DNA of 64,000 bases from Metarhizium brunneum (Eukaryota > Ascomycota > Sordariomycetes > Hypocreales > Clavicipitaceae). A model generated the notes under the pieces. That model made no database searches. It was not told the DNA's origin and saw only the letters and a program-made list of their open reading frames with translations. Below are positions 56,065 to 64,000 of the stretch, piece by piece; position 1 is the first letter of the stretch; each line of letters begins with the position of its first letter. The stretch spans positions 682,001 to 746,000 of the forward strand of contig NC_089424.1 of the NCBI RefSeq assembly GCF_013426205.1. The letters run 5' to 3'. The position numbers and the translations under genes are program-made.

Positions 56065-56954
56065 TCAATCGGTAAAAGCAATGAATCTATGTCCATTGAA
56101 CATGTTGCTGACGTGCTTTTGCACTTTCTCGAATCGCATATACGAGCAAGATTCGCTTTCCAGATGATTAAACAACCCACCCAACGAAACAAACTCCTTG
56201 TCACATGCGCCTTTCTTGTTGGGGCAATGATATATCTTGCCTTTATGGTGTGGCGAATTCAGGTGCATGTTCAATCCATTGATGGTACTGAATTGGCCGT
56301 GGCAGATGTAGCACTCCCACGCAGAACCATTCCATGCAAGACGGTTTGCTTCGTAGGTGATTTTGACGCTTGATTCGTTTTGCCACTCTATCTGCTTGTT
56401 GGTAATGGTCCCCTGGGGGTCGCGCTTTCGAATCATTGACAGTATGACCTCTCTGTTCACCGTGGCTGCCTTGGGGCATGATCCAGACTCCAAATGGTGG
56501 CTGAGGCCGCTTGCAGTGGTATATCCCGTCCTACAAAATGGGCATTCGACGTTGTGTCCTCGGTGGACGTTGGAGTTCAGGTGCTTTGGTCCCATTAGCT
56601 TACATGTGTGCAGTGCTTTCCATGATAGGGGAAGGAGCTGACCATTCTGAGACCGTTTGCGTTCCCAAAATATCTGTCGCACTCGAGGCAGTAATTCTTG
56701 AAGTGGCCCTTGGCTTGCATATGCTGCTTGGCAGCTTTCTCGGAGTAGAATTCCGAGTCGCAGGTCTCGCAAAGATATGTCTCTGCCCAGTGATCTAGTG
56801 CATCCATATGCTGCTGGGCAGCATGCCAAGATCCGAATTCCCGGGTACACGTATCACATTCGTAAAGCGGCGCCCAGTGGTCTAGTGCGTCCATGTGTTG
56901 CTCGCAAGACCGGTAGCTATAGAACACACGTGTACAACTGTCACACTCGTACAT
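56065..56954 (-). CDS. C2H2 zinc-finger protein with about seven fingers
   Basis: Exons 56643-56954 and 56065-56583 join in phase to 276 residues; the intron has a GCTAATG branch site and joins FGNANGLRM to HLNSNVHRG. The N-terminal half holds four tandem fingers: YECDSCTRVF, YECDTCTREF, YLCETCDSEF and YCLECDRYF, each with His-x3-5-His. The C-terminal half holds ECPFCRTGY, WECYICHGQF and YHCPNKKGACDKEF fingers, some non-canonical. Several finger linkers contain the same segment (QHMDALDHWA), so the N-terminal fingers probably arose by duplication. Such proteins in fungi bind DNA or RNA; no target is known. There is no clear neighbour relation. Confidence 0.8.
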
Positions 56955-58631
56955 TGTGCTGATGATTGTGGAATCGCAAAGGGGTGGTCGGCAGAGGTAG
57001 CCAGGGGGAAGTCGAATCGAGATGGTGTGACTGCTCAGAAGTCTGGGATGGCATAAAGGTGGTTGAAATCAACTCGAAGCATCGCCAGACGAAAAGCTTT
57101 TCACATGTATGCGTTGGTGATGGAAAAGCAAAAACAATAATGAAGTACCTTGGCACCTGTCAGAGAGGGAAGGCACTGCTGAAATGCCCGACCTTGTGAC
57201 ACTTGGCATTCAAAGATCACGTGGCCCCCAAGTCTGTTTGCCAGTTGTGGCCTCATTCTTTGACAGTTGACACCAGTTCTAAAAAAATTGTCCAATTTCT
57301 TTCAATGTTATAATAATATTCGGAGAAGGAAAGCTCACGGGTGTCCCCATGCTTCGACCCACGAGCACCTACTGGACGCTAGGAGGAAGCAACCACTTCC
57401 AGAATACGATGCCAGATGTAGCAGACATAAGACTAATGAGGCTTTTTATCTGAGAAGGACAATAGTCATGGGTATTCATTCTACGTTGTAGCATTACGCC
57501 CCGGAATTGATCCAGGCTGTAGATAGAAACTGTTCCCACAAGGCTGTCTTAGCTTGGTGCCTTTATATAGAGCCGTCCAACTGCAATAGACATTATTGAG
57601 AATAGAAATCCCGCATTTATTAGAGCATCTCTCTCTTTATATCAATAAGACAAGTAGACTATCAAAAACGCAACAAGTCGAAGGGGTAGAACTCAAGTCA
57701 TGCCATAAAAGTATAACTGTTACAGTCCCTCATATCTAGTGTTGTACAACTATCACGTAGTTTGGAGTCTCAAGACGCTGCGTGCTAATGTGCATTCCTT
57801 GCCTCAACCCAGTCTACTTTTGCTACAAAAATTAGGGGCATCTTAAAACCCTATCATAGTCAATTTTCAGTATTATCATTCAACTTTTTATCACTGTCAG
57901 ACATGTAGATCAACAGCACCACAACTATTGGTTCTCCAAGATTAAGATAGTACTGAGATTTCCATTCCAAACTGGTATATAATACATCTCTACTTCCCGA
58001 TTGCTGGCAAGTAGTACACCCACTGATGGGATGTTAAAATGGGGCCATAAAGTCGCAAACGCCACCTACATGCGACTTTCTCGGCGAACAATACAAGTTG
58101 TGGATTTATGCCCTTTCCATCAAGCAGTCAAATTTGCATTCCATGCTCTGAATTATAGGTCCCTAAGCATATAATCTGCCTGTATATTCTGTGAGAGAAA
58201 TACAAAAAGTAGAGTTACATGAAGGTCAGGTCACATCGCGGCACGGACTGTCCCTTGAAGCTGATGATAGTAACACAAGGGCTCAGCAATAGTTTATATA
58301 AATAAGAGTCTTCTACCTCAAGGACCTTGAGAGAAGCGAAGGGCGTTATACTTGAAGACAAGTTACTAGATTGAATACGGCCGCAGTTCCAAGTCATCAT
58401 ACATGGAGCCCTTATCACGAGAATTCTGCACCCCTCATTTTCCATTATTAGCACAGGGATAGCTTCGACTACATACTTTTATTTCTAGTAAAGCCCATAC
58501 AATATAGATTGAATGCTCGTAGTCTGATCGCTACAGCAAGTTGCCTTCAACAAGCGACCTGTCAATAATATCTTACATCGCATTAACCACCTAGGAGCCG
58601 GTGTAACAGCAGCCCAGAATATATGCCAAGA
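56955..58631. other. AT-rich gene desert
   Basis: About 1.7 kb with only short frames. The stretch 57500-58500 is strongly AT-rich. I see no repeat ends or RNA gene. Confidence 0.5.
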
Positions 58632-60934
58632 TTACAAGTTCGCACCAGAGGGCGCAATCAGCTGAGAGGCAATATTCTTATCCGGATCAGGATCGCTAAA
58701 GGCCCGCAAAACATTAAGGCGTTTGTCGGACCTAGGCTGTACATTATACACATGCACGCCGTAAGCCGACCCCGACCCCTTGTCATCCCACAAGCTCGGC
58801 GATTCGTAAGCAGAGGGCTTCACGAGATCAGCTCGCAGACACCAGATGGCATCCTTGTTAGGCTCGGACCAGCTATTCTGGACGACATCGCCGATGCACT
58901 TGTAACCCTCAGGCGCCGTAGGTCGCCAGAATGACCCGTCACTGTTGGCACCGCTCCAAAGGTCTCTCCATATCCGGTTGAAGCCAACGGGGCTCGCAAC
59001 GACTGGCTTGCTGGGAGTTCGTCCAGGGGTAGGCGCAACGAGGACTGCCGTAAAGTGGCTGTTGATGTCGTCGTAGTTGGCAACGCCCATGCTACCCAGG
59101 GGCCGCAGCTCTCCTTGAGCCCGGGGGAGCCAAAAGCTGGCTCCCCTGGCAGCACCGCTGCCCCTGTCGTCCCAGACCCGGACGAATTCCGTCGTGTTCT
59201 GAACCGTAAGATCGCCCTTGATGTCCTTCTATACATATGTCGTTAGCGCTCTGCTCGCGGCTGAGAGCAAGGCATACTCACTAATCGTGGTCTCCATTTT
59301 TCGTAGAAGGCCGTGTCAAATAGCTTTATAAGCTCCTTTGCGGTTTCTGTGCCGTTATTGGGCGTTGCGGCTGTCTTTTGCACCTGGCGCTTGATATTAG
59401 TAGAGAGTGCTGATTTGACATTTTGACTCGAGAAATACCCATGTCTTGCAAGCCTCGACTATGGCGAGCTCGTCCCATAAAATCTGATCCCCATCCGCCT
59501 GATTCAAAACCTTGCCTGTGTTAAGACGTTAGATGGGCATATGGATAATGTCTACGTTAAAAATCAGGGCCAGGTGTCCTACTTTTTCGCAGGACTTGCG
59601 CCAGTTCTGAAATCTTGACGAGTTCTGATAGAACACGGTAAGATACCCTTTCTGCCGTGGAGTAGTCTAATACGGCTTGATTCTCGGGGAAGCCCTTGAT
59701 GTTTGGATATTCATCGAGAAGGGCTTGATACTTGTAATTGTGTTTGCAAGCCTCGGTCAGGAAGAGGTCTGCCCATGATTTGGCGTTTGCAAACACCTGT
59801 TGAGCAGGCTGCTGGTCGCCGCTTGTCGACGCTGACTGGCCCTGTAATTGTTTTCCAATCTCGCCCTGATAGAAAATGTCAACCTTGACGTGGGCCTGCG
59901 TATTTAACTTTTGCATGCTCGATGTTACTGCTGTGTTGACTTGGCCTGAAACACCCCAGAAGGCCAATGAAGCCACGGCGCTAAACGAGCGGATTGATTA
60001 GGAATGTGCGGCCTTTGCAATGTAGACTGTAAGACGTACGTTGCTTTTAATTCTTCTTGATTAGACTTTTCCTTGGCTGTAAGGGATATTCGAGCAACTA
60101 ATTTGGCGCCCATCTGAAACCCTAAACGGCTATCAGCTTTACCCTCGGGCTGCGGTGTTGCGTAAAAATGCCAATTCGACTTACCTCGGATCCACCGGTC
60201 TCCAAAGGTCTTTGCAAATGATGAATTGGAATAGAGGTTCGTGTTGAATGCAAATTCCTCACCAGTGTTGATTTGTTTTTTTATATTTATTATAGCCATA
60301 TATGTCAACGTATTTGATGCGAACCTTGACTTATCAAGATAACTGCTTGATGCGGATGCTGTCTGGCCATAGCCCGAAATGGTGGCAGAAGCACTCACGT
60401 CAAGAACCTTTAAATAAGACTCATAGTCAGATATAAATTCGACAGAGGCGTCAATTTCGGCAGGGCAAGACGCCGCGGCATTTCGCTTGACGTGAGCTAC
60501 GCTGTGGTTGATCCCGTTTTGGTTGTCCTCATTCTGCTTATACATGGGTTCGTCAAACATTTTTGGGTCGGGTGCGATGAAATATGAATCCAGGTCCACA
60601 TCAAACATGTCTACACTTAGTCCCTGAAATGGGTTTGTTTCTCGCCTAGTTGGAGTGTTTGACGCAGACCTCTTTGGGATTATATTTTCGGGTGGCGCGG
60701 CTTTGACGCTGGAAAACTGGACAGCCCCGTGTTTTACCCCTTTGCCCAGAAAGGTGTTATAACTAGTGTAGTGTTAGAATCTTTTAGGTCAGAGACAAAA
60801 ATACGGCTGATAGTAGTACTGTACCCTTCTCCAACGGTCATAAGGTCACCATACGGCACACTCCGTGCCAGTAAGGGCCCAATGTGCAAGGCGGACAAAA
60901 CAAGCACCACAAGGCACCAGCGCGGCTCCATCAT
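58632..60934 (-). CDS. Secreted protein with C-terminal Vps62 domain and possible MACPF-like N-terminal part
   Basis: Read from the ATG at 60934, the first 24 residues form a signal peptide. Several exons follow; introns start at about 60763, 60184, 60043, 59586 and 59452 and before the last exon near 59231, all GT-AG and phase-consistent. The middle part has SGYGQTASASSSYL, then FGDRWIRGFQMGAKL, which resembles the MACPF-type Y-G-x-x-F/W-x6-G-G pattern, and FYQGEIGKQLQG. The C-terminal 190 residues show PLGSMGVANYDD, GFNRIWRDLWSG and YGVHVYNVQP, the Vps62 (DUF946) family. Combinations of membrane-perforating-like and Vps62 domains are compatible with a secreted membrane-active protein, but function is inference. 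One junction near 59450 could instead be a frame break; a 55-nt intron with a CTAAT branch site fits well. Confidence 0.65.
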
Positions 60935-62335
60935 TGCGGGAGCAGGTTGTTTTGTTCAAGATCGTCAAGAAATTCGGAAATCGTATGAGATTGACGCTTT
61001 GAAATGAGAGCATAGGCTGTTGGCCGCATAGAAACAGATCGCAATAACAAGAGCTTATTGAGCTGTCCTCAATGGGTGTGTATGATTGACTTGGCATATA
61101 TTATATACTTGATCCAATTTCAGACTCTCTCCGAATTTCCCGAATTGGAAAATCTCATTAACGTCATGCCACTATTACACAGGCACGTGTTTTATACTCT
61201 CAAGTCTCCGCGGGTACTCCACACGATCTATTCGGACTCTCCTTGTAATACGGGGTGGGTCGGGCAATGTTGTCTGGGCGTAGTATATCTGTTTCTCCGG
61301 ATTCTATATTTCACTCGAGGCTTGGTGATACAGTGTGCCTGGTCACCGACTCAGCTATGTGCTAACTGCTAACCTCGGCCGGCGGTATCCTAGCCAGTAG
61401 AGCCTACATGTATTCTTTAAATCAGTTATGACTGCAGCTCTCATTTCTCGCAGTATCACGATCAACAGAGACTTTGACAGCGTAGCGTTCGGCTCATATT
61501 ACCCCGTATATCCCGCATATAGGAGTATTCGTTCTTCCCGCCCAGTTACTCAGAGACGCAACTTTGCGCTCGAAAAGGGACCTTCCCAGATTGGTAGAGA
61601 CTCCACCTCGCTTGGAAACTAGCCGCTCACTCGTCGAGGCGTTTGGTCTGTCGCCTGCTAAGCCTCCTTCATGCAGGGGTTAATTCAAACCCCATGGTTT
61701 ATTCGTGGCGTTATCCTACCGATTCCATCGTGAATTGATCACATGCCCAGCCAGGTTAGACGGTCACAGTGCTTCTCTAGTCTTAGCTTTTCATGCTACT
61801 GGACATAGAGCTAGCCGAACAGGTAGAGTCGCCAAAGCTACAATATATATGAGGAAGTGGGCCGTCGGGCAATCTGTTAGAAATATAAATATTCAGCCTC
61901 GTAAGGCCCGACGGACCAGAAGGTATTCGTCCCTAGCGTTGTCAAACTCATCAGCAATCAATTGCGTTGTGTCAAGCTTCAGCCGGTGCCATATGGCGCC
62001 CGAAAACTCCCCTGTAACCCGATATAGGTTATCCCATCTTTAAGCGCAAACAGCTCCGTGTGCATTATTCCCCTTTGGATTGGCGATTATGCTCTCCAAT
62101 CTCTAATCCCTGGTTTTATTTACAGATTCACTATCATTTAACACGTATATATTGTATGCTTACGATCCATGACGTGTTAGTTTTACGTACTTGATCAATC
62201 AAAAATTGTATTGTGGGCCAACTGACTACAAACAACTAGCAGCATATTTCCGTCAACGCCAGCAAGGGAACTGCTCCTGGTGTTGAAGCAGTCGGGGCCT
62301 CCTGTGCAAGTCTACCAAAGTCATGCTGACTTTCC
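60935..62335. other. Intergenic, 1.4 kb, no supported gene
   Basis: Open frames (61058-61372, 61428-61622, 61705-62043) are short and motif-free. Part of the sequence near 61624-61720 is loosely tRNA-like but does not fold. Confidence 0.4.
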
Positions 62336-62820
62336 CTACTCGCCAACACCGACGCAGGCGTAGTAGTTGGCCCAGAGCCCATCACACTTGAGGCCGACAT
62401 AAGCGTTCCAAGCGACAAATTTCTCAGTGGTGATGCCGTTGTTTTTCGCTACGGACTCGCACCAGGCACCTGGCGGAACCCAGCAAAACTTGTTGCAGTT
62501 GGACGCCATTGGGGACCGCACCGGACTTGGGGTTGTAACACCTGCGTATCGGCCTGTGAGACACGTAACTTATGCCGGACAGCCAAATCGACGTGACTTA
62601 CTAGCTTTTGAGTCCGTGAGTGCTCGGGTTGTGTGCTGATCCAAACATCCAGGCCACACGTCGCGCTTGACGTTGTTGTTCACTTCCGGCTTCAGCGAGT
62701 TTGTTAGTCGCCGCATTCACCCGTACATTACGGATGGAATGTCGAGAGAATACTCACAGTCGCAGTCGCTATGGCAACTAATTGTGCGGTGAGCACCATG
62801 ATTTTGGGGTAGCCAAGCAT
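62336..62820 (-). CDS. Single-LysM secreted protein (effector type), three exons
   Basis: Exons 62758-62820, 62602-62689 and 62336-62541 join in phase to 118 residues. The first exon codes a signal peptide (MLGYPKIMVLTAQLVAIATA). The last exon carries one LysM domain: NCNKFCWVPPGAWCESVA, then GITTEKFVAWNAYVG and CDGLWANYYACVG, with the AWN and YYxCVG marks of fungal LysM modules and paired cysteines. LysM modules bind chitin and related N-acetylglucosamine polymers; secreted single-LysM proteins act in cell-wall protection or host-immune masking. The protein is short and without a catalytic domain, which fits an effector or wall-binding role. The acidic chitinase partner often found beside LysM genes is not visible. 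Confidence 0.82.
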
Positions 62821-63318
62821 GGTGGCAGCTGGTGAACGCGAGTGAAGGTAGATGCGAGTAGAAACGTCGTTGAAGAATGCTCGTTGTGCGCCTGGGTTTT
62901 ACACTCAAAACCATTCTGCTGGTTTCGTTGATCAATGCAGAGAAATGGAGTCCTATTTGTACCTCTGGCATCGGCTCTTGCGGCTCAATGTCTGGCCATC
63001 GAGCCAACAGAGGATTGTCATCTCCATACCAACACCTGAAACCCCTTAAAGTAGAATGTTGTCATACCATAGCATCTGTGGTACATGTAAGTCAGCATTA
63101 CTACGTACATGCCAACGCTCAAACATGGTTGGCCTGTCATTCCTAAGAAGGTCTCGCACCCATTCTTGTCTCATACATGACTTGACATGCATGAGGAGTA
63201 ATACTCTGTATTCAACATGCACTTCGCTCCATTACGACGGGCCAGCTCGCAGTAGAGCCGCATTCAGGGACAGGGAAGACGTAGACGGGGTCTCCCGCAG
63301 CTGATGCCACTCTGGCGT
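62821..63318. other. Intergenic
   Basis: Promoter of the LysM gene. No gene is seen. Confidence 0.45.
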
Positions 63319-64000
63319 TCAGGTGCGGCCGGGCCGCGCGACCCATCGACATGCCTCCTCAAAAGCCATCGTAACAAGTCGTAACTGCTGGTCATCGACG
63401 GGCGCTCCATGATTACGGCCTACGAGATCATGGTCTGGGAAGAATAGGGGGAAATGATCTCGGGCTTTGCGGAAAGCTTTTCCCCGTTCGGTAATAAAGG
63501 CATATTCCTTTGGATGCCCTTTAATACCAGCACGCAACTTTCGTCCGGCGGCAGAATATCGGTCTAGCTGTGTTTCGTTAGTACGTTGCGAAACAACTGT
63601 AAATTCATTGAACATTTATGCCATACCAGGATGAGTGATCTCGTAATGACTGGGGATTCTCGTAGCTGTGACGCCATGGTGTGGACATCGGCCCCATGGT
63701 TATTTATGGCTTGTGTGTAACCACCGTAATCTCTTCGAATCGTTTTCCAACTCATTTCTTGCTTGAACCGTTTCGATATTCCGTCCTTGATTGTAGATGT
63801 AGGAATTTCGGACAGCGTCTTGATGTTTCCTTGGACCGCGGTATCGATCATGTTCTTCCCCGAATAATACGCGAAAACACCGACCTCAAAAACCGTCTTG
63901 GTCAAGGCAAAACTCGAAATCAAGACAAAGCAAGCGGGCACCGGGTAGCTTTCCATCCGCAATCTTGTCTCGCACATCCAGGACCTTCTGGAATGAAGGG
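63319..64000 (-). pseudogene. RNase-H/exonuclease-like gene, decayed and cut by the window end
   Basis: Read from 64000 leftward, the segments in order resemble a DEDDh exonuclease-like protein found in many fungal genomes. A LDFEF (Asp-x-Glu) site is followed by VFEVGVFAYYSGK, LILVWHKCSMNLQLF and GRNHGAPVDDQQLRL (His-x4-Asp). The LDFEF and VFEVGVF segments are in different frames, separated by a T run (GAGTTTTGCC). A TAG stop follows the NVLTKHS segment, and the final exonuclease block is in a third frame. At least two frame breaks and one stop therefore occur in about 680 bases. The family match rests on these motifs, and the gene begins outside the window. Confidence 0.5.

Noticed and set aside
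59390..59460. Apparent frame break in the Vps62-domain gene
   Set aside because: A 55-nt GT-AG intron with a CTAAT branch site restores phase, so a break is not required.
61624..61720. tRNA-like stretch with a GCTAAG segment and a TTCAAA loop
   Set aside because: The anticodon arm does not pair and the D-arm is absent, so neither a tRNA nor a clear SINE is supported.

Overview
The window looks like accessory chromosome of a filamentous ascomycete (Pezizomycotina). Genes are split by 35-90 nt GT-AG introns, often with a CTAAC or CTAAT branch site. The gene content is typically fungal: Zn2Cys6 regulators, MFS carriers, a single-LysM secreted protein, an eight-cysteine hydrophobin-like protein, Erg4 and a Vps62-type secreted protein. 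The families suggest a hypocrealean, perhaps insect- or plant-associated. That placement is inference from gene content only.

Left edge (1-3.6 kb): the C-terminal end of a nonribosomal peptide synthetase (condensation plus terminal thioester reductase, no carrier domain visible between them), facing an alpha/beta hydrolase. This could be the border of a secondary-metabolite cluster, and a lysergic-acid-amide type cluster is one candidate. From 3.6 to about 22 kb the sequence is AT-rich and decayed. It holds a gene with three in-frame stops that fit RIP-type C-to-T change, a five-exon protein of unknown function, an intact metallophosphoesterase, a conserved hypothetical protein, a frame-broken NLR N-terminal domain, a frame-broken HNH nuclease and a P450 fragment. 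An intact acuF-type C2H2 zinc-finger gene follows at 22.4-23.9 kb.

Middle (24.4-49.4 kb): a catabolic region. First comes a UbiD/UbiX pair (Fdc1 and Pad1) sharing a divergent promoter, with a Zn2Cys6 regulator next to it, as in the known sorbic/cinnamic acid decarboxylation cluster of Aspergillus. Then follow a zinc alcohol dehydrogenase, an aldehyde dehydrogenase, a ThDP-dependent decarboxylase (benzoylformate decarboxylase/acetolactate synthase-like), an FAD-linked oxidase and an SLC43-like carrier. Together these could oxidise, decarboxylate and export or import aromatic acids. A drug-type MFS gene with one in-frame TGA and another Zn2Cys6 regulator close the region. Short TTAGGG/CCCTAA tracts lie at about 13.4, 30.6, 38.9 and 44.8 kb.

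Right part (50.9-64 kb): a hydrophobin-like secreted protein, an Erg4 sterol reductase divergent from a Zn2Cys6 regulator, a multi-finger C2H2 protein, a gene desert, a secreted protein with a possible MACPF-like N-terminal part and a C-terminal Vps62 domain, a single-LysM effector-type protein and, at the edge, a decayed RNase-H/exonuclease-like gene.

Exon boundaries were worked out by eye from splice signals and phase. Family names come from recognised motifs, not from searches.
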